36,610 nt of DNA from JAGPUQ01 sp947084925 (GTDB lineage Bacteria > Pseudomonadota > Gammaproteobacteria > Pseudomonadales > Porticoccaceae). The position numbers and the translations under genes were made by a program. How positions within the stretch are numbered: position 1 is the first letter of the stretch; every line of letters starts with the position of its first letter. Positions 25,086-33,389 of this stretch are shown here, one piece after another. The DNA lies in contig CAMTUJ010000019.1 in NCBI GenBank assembly GCA_947084925.1, forward strand, positions 1-36,610, written 5' to 3'. Under the pieces are notes generated by a model. The model was not told where the DNA came from. It saw only the letters and a program-made list of their open reading frames with translations, and did no database searches.

Positions 25086-26228
25086 TCAAACCGGGCGTGA
25101 CGCCACCAGCGCACGAATGCGCCGCACCACCACCTCGAGATCGTCCGGGGGAACGGTGCCGCCGATCCGGAACGGCTCCCCGACCCAGACCGCCAGATGG
25201 CGCTCCACCAGCAACTGGTGAAAATAACGAAAATCCCGGGTGCCGTTGAGCAATCCGAAATAATCGAAGCGATAGACCAGCCGCGCCAGCCACTGCCGGA
25301 CGCGGTCGGCGCGCGTCTCCCCGCGCGGGTCGAACAGTTTGCGCAGCAGCACCCGGCGCGCCTGATCCACTCCGCCGAGCAGGCCGGTCGGGAGGGGAAA
25401 GATCGCCAGCGGCTTGCCCAGCGCGGCCACTTCCACCAGCATCGAAATGCTGTCGCCGGTGACCACGAAACCGTTCGCGGTGCCCAGCAGCGCGCGATAG
25501 GGGTTGTCGGCCTGGCTGCCCCTGGCATCGTCCTGCTCCGCCTCTGCCGGCCACGCAAAAAACGGCACAGCGGACGGCAACTGCTTGCGCAACCGCGCCA
25601 CCACCGCCGCCGGCGTGCGCCGACTGGTCACCACATAGGGCGTGCCGCCCAGATCGCGAATACGCCGGGTTTCCGCGATCAACGCCCGCGTGACCCTGGC
25701 GTTCATCACAAAAGGACCGGTGGGGCCACCCACGAACACCGCGATCAGGGGCCGCCGCAGAGGCGCCAGGCGGCTGCGCCAGCGCTCCGCTTCGGCCTGT
25801 ATCGCGTCCGTGCCGACCCGCATCAGCGGCAGGGTGACCGGCAGGTAGTTGGGCAGGGGTGGCAGATGATTCTCGCCGCTCGCCACCACCAGATCGAATA
25901 CATGCATGGCGCCCGAGGGCTTGCCGATATGAATGACGCGGGTGCGATTGCCGGATTGCTGCCGCACCCAGAGCGCCGCCATCGCGGGCCGGCGGCCGAC
26001 GGTGATGATCAGGTCGGGCCAGGGCGGCGTCAGCGGATCGGAGCGCTCCAGGTCCAGATGGTCGAGGGTGCGCCGAAAGCGCGGCTTGGCGACCACATAC
26101 TTCGAACGCATCACCAGCGCTTTGCGATCGCAGGGCCAGCCCAGCGCGGCGGCGACCGCTTCGACCTGGCCGTTGTCGCCGCGCTTGTCGCCCAGCAGCA
26201 GCCAGGTGACGGGAGTCAACGCCAGCAT
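25086..26228 (-). CDS. ELM1/DUF1022-family putative glycosyltransferase (paralogue 2)
   Basis: 380-residue member of the same family as the proteins at 15182 and 29274 but more distant from them. VTWLLLGDKRGDNGQVEAV is near 7-25, PPWPDLIITVGRRPA near 68-82, and VIHIGKPSGAMHVFDL near 98-113. Then come FVGGPTGPFVM (GGDSGPF in paralogue 1) and FVVTGDSISMLVEV. A C-terminal extension (about 300-370) rich in Arg and aromatic residues could bind a membrane surface. Only 3 bp separate it from the upstream sulfotransferase stop, so the two are co-transcribed. This pairing suggests sugar transfer followed or accompanied by sulfation on the same lipid or glycan; this is inference. Confidence 0.8.
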   Translation of the reverse strand: MLALTPVTWLLLGDKRGDNGQVEAVAAALGWPCDRKALVMRSKYVVAKPRFRRTLDHLDLERSDPLTPPWPDLIITVGRRPAMAALWVRQQSGNRTRVIHIGKPSGAMHVFDLVVASGENHLPPLPNYLPVTLPLMRVGTDAIQAEAERWRSRLAPLRRPLIAVFVGGPTGPFVMNARVTRALIAETRRIRDLGGTPYVVTSRRTPAAVVARLRKQLPSAVPFFAWPAEAEQDDARGSQADNPYRALLGTANGFVVTGDSISMLVEVAALGKPLAIFPLPTGLLGGVDQARRVLLRKLFDPRGETRADRVRQWLARLVYRFDYFGLLNGTRDFRYFHQLLVERHLAVWVGEPFRIGGTVPPDDLEVVVRRIRALVASRPV

Positions 26229-26231
26229 TGC

Positions 26232-27161
26232 TCAGCTCGCCGCGTGATAGCCGAGTGCCGGCTCCAGATTCGCCGCCACCAGGGCTTCCAGCTCGGCGAC
26301 CTGCTCCGGCGTGAATTCGTCCCGATAACCACCGACCTTGCCGCGCCGGGTCTTGAACGCGGTGGGGTCGCCGGACCGGCGCAGACGCATGCCGCCCTGG
26401 CGGAAGAAGCCGCTGGCTTCCATCTTGCGCAGATTGTCGAAGGCGCCGAACTCGACCGCTTCGGCAATTTCCTCGGCGCTGAAATTTTCACCCATGAAGC
26501 GGGTGATCTCCGCCAGCGTCTCGGCGGGACGGCTGCGCAGGTCTTCGTAGCGCACCACCAGCGCGTTTTCGAGGCTCAGGCTGTTGCGATACCACTGATT
26601 CAGATAATCGATCAGAAACGGCAGTCCGATATCGCTGTGGCGGACGAAGTTCCACATATCGATGGTCTTGCGATCGATGGGATGGGCAATGGCGTGGTTG
26701 ATCAGTTCCTGCTTCGCGCGCGACTGGCGGCGGGTGAACTGGTAATACCAGGACACCGCGATATCGATGGGATTGCGCACCAGGATCAGCACCGGCTTGT
26801 GGCGCAGGGAGTTGTCCGCGGCGCCGACGGCGAGGCGCTCACCCACTGCCGTTTCGTAGCTGTAGCAGCCATTGGTGGCGGCGAGGCGCGGGATCGCCGG
26901 ATTGGTGCGGGCAAACTCGTCGGTGTTGATGAGCCGCGAGGCCGGCAGGCCGTGGCGCACCTGGTAGAGCCGCGACAGCATCACCTTGAGCCAGGTATTG
27001 CCACTCTTGGGATGGCCGATGATGAGCAGACTCGCCCGCTCCGCCTTGGCGAGCTCGAGCCGCGCCAGATACTTGCGGCGCAGCGCGATCCGCAGGGACG
27101 CCGGCAGCGGTTCGGTGGGCGCGATGATGAGCGCTTTCTTGACTCCGTCGCTGAGTTGCAC
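26232..27161 (-). CDS. PAPS-dependent sulfotransferase (Sulfotransfer_1-like)
   Basis: About 309 residues. The 5'-phosphosulfate loop is IGHPKSGNTWLKV (PKSGNTW at 51-57; Asn replaces the common Thr), and the 3'-phosphate site is RNPIDIAVSWYY at 129-140. The C-terminal KTRRGKVGGYRDEFT matches the RKGxxGxW closing loop of cytosolic-type sulfotransferases. There is no ATG in front of the conserved region; GTG 27161 is preferred (GGGG nine bases upstream), with GTG 27167 and 27176 possible. It transfers sulfate from PAPS to a hydroxyl group of a lipid, sugar or small molecule. It sits back to back with an MsbA-like exporter and is paired with an ELM1-family gene. The gap 27162-27427 should contain the divergent promoters. 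Confidence 0.88.
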   Translation of the reverse strand: MQLSDGVKKALIIAPTEPLPASLRIALRRKYLARLELAKAERASLLIIGHPKSGNTWLKVMLSRLYQVRHGLPASRLINTDEFARTNPAIPRLAATNGCYSYETAVGERLAVGAADNSLRHKPVLILVRNPIDIAVSWYYQFTRRQSRAKQELINHAIAHPIDRKTIDMWNFVRHSDIGLPFLIDYLNQWYRNSLSLENALVVRYEDLRSRPAETLAEITRFMGENFSAEEIAEAVEFGAFDNLRKMEASGFFRQGGMRLRRSGDPTAFKTRRGKVGGYRDEFTPEQVAELEALVAANLEPALGYHAAS

Positions 27162-27427
27162 GGCCACATACCCCACTGTATCGGCTGACAAAAAAGGGGC
27201 GTCAGTATGCGGCAGCGCCCCAGGCAGCGCCAGCGCGTGGCGGCAAAGAGCGGAGCGGTCCCCCGAATTCCGGATGCGCGGGTGGTAAACTGCCGCCCGA
27301 CGCCGGGGCATCCACCACCGCGATTTTCGCGGTCGGGTCGGCCCATTGTTCCGGCCATGTTCGTTTCCCAGCGTCCCCGACACTGCTTTTTTCAACATCT
27401 TCCCGAACATCGAGGAAACCCGACACC

Positions 27428-29167
27428 ATGCAGTTGATGCTGGCCCTGTTTCGCAAGCACCGCTGGCGCACGATCCTGATGCTGCTGGCCCTGCTGGCAT
27501 CGGGACTTGCCGAGGGCATCGGTCTCTCCGCCCTGCTGCCATTGCTCAATGTCGCCATCGCCGCGGACCGGGGCGCCGGCGCCGCGGTGACACCCCCCGG
27601 CCAGTTTGAGCAGGCGGTGCTCGATGTCCTCGCCCGGCTGGGTATCGCTCCCGCCATCGGCCCGCTGCTGCTGGTCATCGTCGCGGGCGTCGCGTTCAAG
27701 AGCCTGCTGTTGCTGGTGGTCCAGCGTCAGGTGGGCTACACCGCCGCGCAGATCGGTACCGAGCTGCGCCTCGATCTGCTGCGCGCCATTCTGCGCAGCC
27801 GCTGGGAATACTTTCTCCACCAGCCCGTGGGCAAGCTCACCAATGGACTCGCCACCGAAGCGCAGCGCTCGTCGGATTCGTTTGTGTTCGGCGCCACCGC
27901 CGTCACCTTTCTGATCCATTCACTGATCTATGGCGCGATCGCGGTGGCGATCTCCTGGCAAGCCACGCTGCTGAGCCTGATCGCCGGCGTGATGGTGATC
28001 GGTTCATCACACTTTCTGGTGCGCATGACGCGCCGCGCCGGTCGGCGCCAAACCCTGCTGCTGTCGTCGCTGATGGCGCAACTTACCGACACCCTGCAAT
28101 CGGTCAAGCCGCTCAAGGCGATGGCGCGGGAACACCTGGCCGACCAGGTGCTGGCCGGTGAAACCTTTCGCCTCAACCGCGCATTGCGCAAGCAGGTGTT
28201 CAGCGGTGCGCTGCTCAATTCGGTTCAGGATCTGCTGTTTGCGAGCTTTATCGCGCTGGGCATGTATCTCGCGCTGGTACTGTTCAACGTCGAACTCAGC
28301 ACGGTGCTGGTGCTGGCGATTGCCCTGGGACGGGCGTTTGGCTCGCTCGGCAAAGTGCAAAAGCAGTATCAGAAAATGGCGCAGGGCGAGAGTGCCTACT
28401 GGTCGCTGCAAGAGTCCATCGACGCCGCCACGACCGCCGCCGAGCACCTGGGCGAGGGCCGCGCTCCCAGTCTGGAACGGGGCATTCAGTTCGAACACCT
28501 CGCCTTCCGTTACGACGAGCACCCGGTGTTTGACGATTTGTGCCTGGACTTCCCCGCGCGGACACTGACCACCTTGATCGGTCCCTCGGGCGCCGGCAAG
28601 ACCACGGTGATCGACCTCGTCATCGGCCTGGTACGACCCTCGGCGGGAGAGATTTTTGTCGACGGCGTCGCGATGGGCGAACTGGATCTGCGCGCCTGGC
28701 GCAGCCTGATCGGTTACGTGCCCCAGGACACCGTGCTCCTGCACGACAGCGTGCTGCACAACGTCACGCTGGGCGACACCGCGCTCACGCCCGCCGACGC
28801 GGAAAACGCCCTGCGCGCCGCCGGCATCTGGGATTTCGTCGCATCGCTGCCGGAAGGCATGAACACGTTGGTCGGGGAGCGCGGCGGCAAATTGTCCGGG
28901 GGTCAACGCCAGCGGGTCGCCATCGCGCGCGCGCTGATCAACAAACCGCGCCTGCTGATCCTGGACGAGGCGACCAGCGCGCTCGATCCCGTCAGCGAGC
29001 GGGAAATCTGCCAGACCTTGGTGGGCCTCAAGAACGATCTGACCATTCTGGCGATCTCCCACGACAGTGCCCTGGTGGACATCGCCGACCGGGTCTACGA
29101 ACTGGCGCGCGGCCAAGCCCGGCTGCTGGAGCCGCAGCGCTCAACCGTTCAGGGATGCCCTGAATAA
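27428..29167 (+). CDS. MsbA-like lipid-type ABC exporter (fused TMD-NBD)
   Basis: 579-residue half-transporter working as a homodimer. Six transmembrane helices lie in residues 1-310 (first helix LMLLALLASGLAEGIGLSAL). The nucleotide-binding domain has Walker A IGPSGAGKTT, signature LSGGQRQRVAIARAL, and Walker B LLILDEATSALD followed by the His loop AISHD. The TMD resembles exporters of lipids, lipid-linked glycans or peptides (MsbA/PglK type). The ATG has GAGGAA upstream. Divergent from the sulfotransferase, it is a candidate flippase or exporter for the modified lipid made here. The last few codons (VQGCPE, stop) fall inside the start of a family 2 repeat element at 29153, so the natural C-terminus seems to have been replaced by repeat sequence. 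Confidence 0.88.
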   Translation: MQLMLALFRKHRWRTILMLLALLASGLAEGIGLSALLPLLNVAIAADRGAGAAVTPPGQFEQAVLDVLARLGIAPAIGPLLLVIVAGVAFKSLLLLVVQRQVGYTAAQIGTELRLDLLRAILRSRWEYFLHQPVGKLTNGLATEAQRSSDSFVFGATAVTFLIHSLIYGAIAVAISWQATLLSLIAGVMVIGSSHFLVRMTRRAGRRQTLLLSSLMAQLTDTLQSVKPLKAMAREHLADQVLAGETFRLNRALRKQVFSGALLNSVQDLLFASFIALGMYLALVLFNVELSTVLVLAIALGRAFGSLGKVQKQYQKMAQGESAYWSLQESIDAATTAAEHLGEGRAPSLERGIQFEHLAFRYDEHPVFDDLCLDFPARTLTTLIGPSGAGKTTVIDLVIGLVRPSAGEIFVDGVAMGELDLRAWRSLIGYVPQDTVLLHDSVLHNVTLGDTALTPADAENALRAAGIWDFVASLPEGMNTLVGERGGKLSGGQRQRVAIARALINKPRLLILDEATSALDPVSEREICQTLVGLKNDLTILAISHDSALVDIADRVYELARGQARLLEPQRSTVQGCPE

Positions 29168-29264
29168 CCACCCGACCGTCGTTCCCGCGGAAGCGGGAAC
29201 CCAGGGATATCAAGGTCTTCTGGATGCCCGCGTCCGCGGGCATGACGGTTGTTCCGCGTGTCCC
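29153..29264. repeat. Family 2 MITE-like element, inverted copy with worn right end
   Basis: Begins with ggatgccctgaataac, the terminal repeat of the element at 8298-8431, and continues with matching internal sequence in the opposite orientation (cgtcgttcccgcggaagcg, then ctggatgcccgcgtccg). The right terminal repeat has changed (ggttgttccgcgtgtccc). Its left end lies within the last codons of the ABC exporter gene and supplies the TAA stop at 29165-29167. It separates this gene from a convergent ELM1-family gene. Confidence 0.75.
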
Positions 29265-29273
29265 AAGCAGTTT

Positions 29274-30503
29274 TCAACAAGCTGCTGGATCAAATAACGC
29301 CCGCACCCGGGCCACCGCGCGCGCCACATCCCCGCCGGCATCACTCTGCCAGTGGGGCTCCGGATCGCCCAGCCAGACCGCGCGGCCGTTCGCCACCAAC
29401 TGCCGGTGGATCAGGGTGATGTCGCGGGACAGGCGCTGCCAGCCCCAGCGCATCAGTGCGCGGTACAGCAGCCCGCTCAGGCGAAAGTCATTCCCGTCGG
29501 GATCAGCGCGCACATCGGCGCCCGCGCCACCACAACCGGCACGCATGCTGTTACGTCCGGTGCCCAGGTCGAAGAGGTACAGTGGCTTTCCGGTCGCGCA
29601 GGCTTCCGACAGCATGGAAACGCTGTCGGCAGTGACGACAAACGCGTCCGCCAGCGCCAGATAACCGAAATAGGGATTGTCGGCGGCACCCGGTTGCCAG
29701 GCATAAAAATGAGTGGGCACGCCCAGATCCCCGGCAAACACCCGGGTCGCCGCGTCCGCCGTGCGCGGGCTGGTGGTGATCAGCAGGGAACCGCCGCGCT
29801 GGCGGGCCAGCTCCGTCGCGGCGTCAGCCAGCCGGCGCGCGGCTTTCGCGCCGAGCGTGAAGGGGCCGCTGTCGCCGCCCAGGATAACGGCGATGCGCGG
29901 CGCCGGCAGTTGCGCCAACGCCTCCCGCCAGCGCGCGGCCGCCTCGCGCAGGCGCGCGGCCTGGACCCCGTGCAGGGGCAGGTCGTTGTGCAGCACATTG
30001 GCACGCTGGGGCAGCCGGTACTGCGGCGTGGTGATGACCAGATCAAAGCGTGCCGGATCGGCCCAGGGGCGGCCGACATGGACGATCCGGCAGCGCCCGC
30101 CGGACTGCCTGCGGATCCATCGGCCCACGGGTTCGTTGCGCATGCCCGCCGAAATCACCAGATCCGGCCAGGGCGCCGCCAGCGCAGCGGAGCGGCGCCG
30201 GTCGATACCCCGCAGCGAGCTGCCGCGCAGCAGATTGGTGCCAAACGCCAGGGTCCGATAATGCAGATGCTTGGTCTCGAAGGGCCAGCCCAGCGCCTCG
30301 GCGAGCGCCAGCACCTGCTGTTGCTCGCCGGTGCGGTAGGGTTCCAGCAGCCATACCCGGGGTATTGCGGAAGTCTTCCGGGACAGGTTGGTCGGGGACG
30401 CTGAAGTGGTAATGGTGAGGGCCTGCGGGTATATTGGCGCGGCGCAATGTAGCCCACCGCCCCGCCCCTCACAAGTTGCTCTCAGCCTGACGCCCCAGCC
30501 CAT
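29274..30503 (-). CDS. ELM1/DUF1022-family putative glycosyltransferase (paralogue 3)
   Basis: Family member of up to 409 residues. It shares long motifs with paralogue 1: QQVLALAEALGWPF, GIDRRRS, PWPDLVISAGMRNEPVGRW, VHVGRPWA, LVITTPQYRLP and VILGGDSGPF, ending DVARAVARVRALFD. The first loop differs (LLEPYRTGEQQQ instead of GQKAGDNQQ). The only ATG in frame is at 30503 and would overlap, base on base, the ATG of the divergent ACP gene at 30502; it also adds about 45 unconserved residues. The true start is probably further in, near 30410-30340, possibly at a rare ATT or CTG codon. Placed next to acyl carrier protein and serine-palmitoyltransferase-like genes, a lipid glycosylation role is a reasonable inference. 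Confidence 0.75.
   Translation of the reverse strand: MGWGVRLRATCEGRGGGLHCAAPIYPQALTITTSASPTNLSRKTSAIPRVWLLEPYRTGEQQQVLALAEALGWPFETKHLHYRTLAFGTNLLRGSSLRGIDRRRSAALAAPWPDLVISAGMRNEPVGRWIRRQSGGRCRIVHVGRPWADPARFDLVITTPQYRLPQRANVLHNDLPLHGVQAARLREAAARWREALAQLPAPRIAVILGGDSGPFTLGAKAARRLADAATELARQRGGSLLITTSPRTADAATRVFAGDLGVPTHFYAWQPGAADNPYFGYLALADAFVVTADSVSMLSEACATGKPLYLFDLGTGRNSMRAGCGGAGADVRADPDGNDFRLSGLLYRALMRWGWQRLSRDITLIHRQLVANGRAVWLGDPEPHWQSDAGGDVARAVARVRALFDPAAC
30430..30435 (+). promoter_or_regulatory. Possible -10 box for the ACP gene
   Basis: TATATT lies about 65 bases upstream of the ACP ATG, with a weak TGGTAA at 30407-30412 (17-bp spacer). If used, the paralogue 3 gene on the other strand would start inside or beyond it. 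Pattern-only call. Confidence 0.3.
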
Positions 30504-30747
30504 GCCCGATTACAACAGCTACGTCCAATTCATCTGCAATCTGCTCCAGACCCAGCAAAAAGGCGCCCCCAAACTGTTGGGCGAGACGACCGATCTGATC
30601 GCCGATGTCGGCCTCAGTTCGCTCCAGGTAATGGAACTGATCGAGAAGCTGGAGGATCACTTCGATCTCTCCATCCCGCTCAATATCCTGCCCAACATCA
30701 CTACCATCGGCGACTTGGCCACTTCGCTCCACAATCTGAAGCACTGA
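30502..30747 (+). CDS. Dedicated acyl carrier protein
   Basis: 81-residue acidic four-helix protein. DVGLSSLQVMELIEKLEDHF carries the 4'-phosphopantetheine attachment Ser40 (SSL in place of the DSL of AcpP). The last part FDLSIPLNILPNITTIGDLA is typical of carrier proteins. It differs from housekeeping AcpP and stands directly before the serine-palmitoyltransferase-like gene, as does the special ACP of bacterial sphingolipid loci (for example Caulobacter). I infer that it supplies the acyl thioester to that enzyme. The ribosome site is weak. Start at ATG 30502 gives the normal ACP length. Confidence 0.88.
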   Translation: MPDYNSYVQFICNLLQTQQKGAPKLLGETTDLIADVGLSSLQVMELIEKLEDHFDLSIPLNILPNITTIGDLATSLHNLKH

Positions 30748-30812
30748 CGCCGCTGCGCCGCACGACCCGCAGCGGCCCGGTCATTCGGGTTCCGGACTAC
30801 AATGCTCCGAGC

Positions 30813-30832
30813 GGGGCGCCATGTGGCGCCCC
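30813..30832 (+). promoter_or_regulatory. GC-rich hairpin between the ACP and SPT-like genes
   Basis: Perfect 8-bp stem ggggcgcc / ggcgcccc with an atgt loop, in the 148-bp gap before the SPT-like gene. No T-run follows, so it is not a standard terminator. It may tune the ratio of ACP to SPT mRNA or be the 5' end of a second transcript: a TACAAT hexamer is at 30798-30803, but no good -35 is seen. Confidence 0.4.
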
Positions 30833-30895
30833 AATACCGCGCGACATGCTCAGCCCCGCCTGTGAATCACACAGCAGATTTTTCGAGGAGTCCTG

Positions 30896-32080
30896 ATGCT
30901 GCTGGATAAATTCGAACCCATGTCCCGGGTGCAGGCCGAACTGGCCGCCCTCGGTATCAAACCCTTCGGGGCGGTCACCGAGCAGTTGCTGTCCGCCACC
31001 GAAGGCGTCGTCGAGGGCCGCCGGGTGATCCTGGCCGGCACCAATAATTATCTCGGCCTGTCCTTCGATCCCCGCTGCATCGCGGCGGCGCAGGCCGCCG
31101 CCGCGCGCTGGGGCACGGGCACCACGGGTTCGCGGATGGCAAATGGCACCTTCGCCGAACATCTCGCCCTGGAAGCGGAACTGGCCGACCTCTATCGGGT
31201 ACCCCACGCCATGGTGTTCACCACCGGCTACGCCGCCACTCAGGGCATGTGCGCCACCCTCGCCGGCCCCGGTGACGTGATTCTGCTCGATGCGGACAGT
31301 CACGCCAGCATCTACGGCGGCGCCCAGTTGAGTGGCGCCGAAGTGATCCGCTTCAAGCACAGCGACCCCGCCGACCTGGAGAAACGCCTGCGCCGCCTGG
31401 GCGAACGCGTCGCCAACACGCTCATCGTGGTCGAGGGCATCTACAGCATGCTGGGTGACACCGCGCCGATGCGCGAGATCGCCGCGATCAAACAGGAATA
31501 CGGCGGTCTGCTGCTGGTGGACGAGGCCCACTCCCTGGGCGTGCTGGGCGACCAGGGTGAAGGCGCCGCCGTGGCGGCGGGCGTCGGTGCCGCCGTGGAC
31601 TTCTTCGTCGGCACCTTCAGCAAAAGCCTGGGCGCCACCGGCGGCTTTTGCGCGAGCCCGCACGCCGAACTTGAAGCGATCCGTTTTTCGACGCGCGCCT
31701 ACATTTTCACCGCCTCCGCTTCGCCCTCGGTGGTGGCTTCGACGCGCGCGGCCTTGGCCATCATGCGCGCTGAACCCGAGCTGCGCACACGCCTCTGGGA
31801 CAACGCCCGGCAACTCTACGACGGGCTCAAGGGGCTGGGTTTTCGGGTCGGCCCCAACCCGAGTCCGGTGATCGCCGTGACCCTCACGGATCGCGATCAA
31901 GCCTTCGCCTGGTGGAGCCGACTGCTGGAAGCCGGCGTCTATGTGAACATGGTGGTGCCGCCGGCATCGCCCAGTGGCGACAGCCTGCTGCGCTGCAGCA
32001 TCAGCGCCGCGCACAGCCGCGCGCAGATCGAGCGGATGCTGGCGGCCTTCGCGGCGCTGCCCACGGACGCCGCCGGCTGA
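30896..32080 (+). CDS. spt: Serine palmitoyltransferase-like alpha-oxoamine synthase
   Basis: 394-residue PLP enzyme. DSHASIYGG has the stacking His136, VDEAHSLGVLG has Asp209 and His212, and GTFSKSLGATGGF has the PLP-binding Lys243. EGIYSMLGDTAPM and the RAYIFTASASPSV segment are much closer to bacterial serine palmitoyltransferase than to BioF or 2-amino-3-ketobutyrate ligase, which have SMDGD-type sequence. It condenses an amino acid, probably serine, with an acyl thioester to give a 3-keto-sphingoid base, the first step of sphingolipid synthesis. GAGGAG precedes the ATG. The upstream ACP and the nearby GNAT-type protein support the pathway call. Its stop overlaps the ATG of the phosphoesterase gene by one base. 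Confidence 0.87.
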   Translation: MLLDKFEPMSRVQAELAALGIKPFGAVTEQLLSATEGVVEGRRVILAGTNNYLGLSFDPRCIAAAQAAAARWGTGTTGSRMANGTFAEHLALEAELADLYRVPHAMVFTTGYAATQGMCATLAGPGDVILLDADSHASIYGGAQLSGAEVIRFKHSDPADLEKRLRRLGERVANTLIVVEGIYSMLGDTAPMREIAAIKQEYGGLLLVDEAHSLGVLGDQGEGAAVAAGVGAAVDFFVGTFSKSLGATGGFCASPHAELEAIRFSTRAYIFTASASPSVVASTRAALAIMRAEPELRTRLWDNARQLYDGLKGLGFRVGPNPSPVIAVTLTDRDQAFAWWSRLLEAGVYVNMVVPPASPSGDSLLRCSISAAHSRAQIERMLAAFAALPTDAAG

Positions 32081-33021
32081 TGGCGAACCCTGCGCCGCGG
32101 CCACTGACGGAAAGTCCGGCGGCGGGTGCTGCAGTGTTCACCTTTGCGCATCTGTCCGACCCACACCTCAGTACTCCCGCTCCGCTGCCGCCCCGCGACT
32201 GGTGCGGCAAGCGCGCGCTCGGCTATCTGTCCTGGTACCGCAAGCGGCGCTTCGAACACCGTGCCGAAGTACTGGCGGCCTTGCAGCGGGATCTGGCGCG
32301 GACGCGTCCCGACCATCTGGTGATCACCGGCGATCTCACCCACATCGGCCAGCCGGAAGAGTTCGCCCAGGCGCGCCGCTGGCTGGAAACACTGGGACCG
32401 CCGGAGCGGGTGAGCCTGGTGCCCGGCAACCACGACAGCACGGTCGCCACGCCCTGGAGCGAGACCTATGCGCAGTGGGAATCCTATCTGGCGACCGACA
32501 GTGACGCTGACGGCACGGCGCTGTTCCCGAGCCTGCGGATTCGCCATGGCGTCGCCCTGATCGGACTCTCCACCGCGGTGCCGTCGCCGCCCCTGCTGGC
32601 CGTCGGGCGGCTGGGCACCGAACAACTGGCGCGCCTCGCCGAGGTGCTGACGGAGACCGGCGGTCGGGGATTGTTCCGGGTCATCTATCTCCATCACGCG
32701 CCCGTCCCGGGTCAGGACAAGTGGCGCAAGCGCCTCGTGGATGCGCGCGCCCTCGCCGCCATCGTCGCCCGCTGCGGCGCGGAACTGCTGCTTCACGGCC
32801 ACAATCACCGCACCCGGGAATATCAGCTGGCAACCGGCGGACACCCGGCCCCGGTATTCGGCGCGGCCTCAGCCTCGGCGCTGGGCGTGCATGGCGAGGC
32901 CGGCGGCTACTGCCTCTACCGGATATGGCGGGAACACGGAGATTGGCAACTGGCGCTGGAGCGGCGGCGCTATGACCACAGTAGCGACAGTTTTATGGTC
33001 GCGGAGCAGCGCCGGCTGTAA
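32080..33021 (+). CDS. Calcineurin-type metallophosphoesterase
   Basis: 313-residue phosphoesterase with all five metal-binding blocks: DPH (Asp27, His29), GDLTH (from 84), GNHD (116-119), LHHAP (His205-His206) and HGHNH (239-243). No signal peptide, so it is cytoplasmic. Translationally coupled to the SPT-like gene (TGATG), hence likely part of the same pathway. It could remove phosphate from a sphingoid or ceramide phosphate, or hydrolyse a nucleotide-linked intermediate in the way LpxH does with UDP-diacylglucosamine; sequence does not decide between these. Confidence 0.87.
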   Translation: MANPAPRPLTESPAAGAAVFTFAHLSDPHLSTPAPLPPRDWCGKRALGYLSWYRKRRFEHRAEVLAALQRDLARTRPDHLVITGDLTHIGQPEEFAQARRWLETLGPPERVSLVPGNHDSTVATPWSETYAQWESYLATDSDADGTALFPSLRIRHGVALIGLSTAVPSPPLLAVGRLGTEQLARLAEVLTETGGRGLFRVIYLHHAPVPGQDKWRKRLVDARALAAIVARCGAELLLHGHNHRTREYQLATGGHPAPVFGAASASALGVHGEAGGYCLYRIWREHGDWQLALERRRYDHSSDSFMVAEQRRL

Positions 33022-33389
33022 CGACCGACACTCGCAACCAAAGAGCACATCCAAAAATCCTCTTTTCGTCGTTCCAGCGCAGTGCCTGCCCAGTGAGGGC
33101 TGGGGAGGGAACGCAACACTGGATGCCCGCTTCCGAGGTTGTGTGAAAACCCTACAGACGGCAGCAATGCCGGAAATACCCATCTAGGGTAGGCAAAGGC
33201 CGATAGGCCGCGTCCACGCGGGACATCTCCACGCGTAGGGCGGATAAGCGCCAGCGCATCCGCCGTGATCGCGGCTCCACTCCTGCCGGCGGGCGAGTGG
33301 CTTTTTCGGTGGGTGCGCCGCGCTTACCCACCCTACGATGCCTTTTCACACAGCTTCTTCCGCGGGCATGACGGATTTTTGGAGAGCGA
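33022..33389. repeat. 368-bp convergent gap with remnants of two repeat families
   Basis: No gene is seen. About 33056-33140 is a decayed family 2 element (cgtcgttccagcgcagtgcc ... ctggatgcccgcttccg). From 33185 to 33337 there is another element bounded by imperfect inverted repeats (tagggtaggcaaagg at left, cgcttacccaccctacg at right). It contains the stem gcggat / atccgc around 33240-33263, resembling the TAGGGCGGATAAGCGC repeats common in gammaproteobacterial genomes. The stretch 33356-33375 again carries a cgcgggcatgacgg fragment of family 2. Confidence 0.6.

Noticed and set aside
25197..27188. 663-codon open frame antisense to the ELM1-family and sulfotransferase genes
   Set aside because: No recognisable domain; it mirrors two genes with clear motifs on the other strand. 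Long antisense frames are expected at this GC content.
30896..32080. BioF (8-amino-7-oxononanoate synthase) or 2-amino-3-ketobutyrate CoA ligase
   Set aside because: Motifs (SMLGDTAPM, GTFSKSLGATGGF, RAYIFTAS) are of serine-palmitoyltransferase type, and the neighbours are an ACP and lipid-type genes, not biotin or threonine genes.
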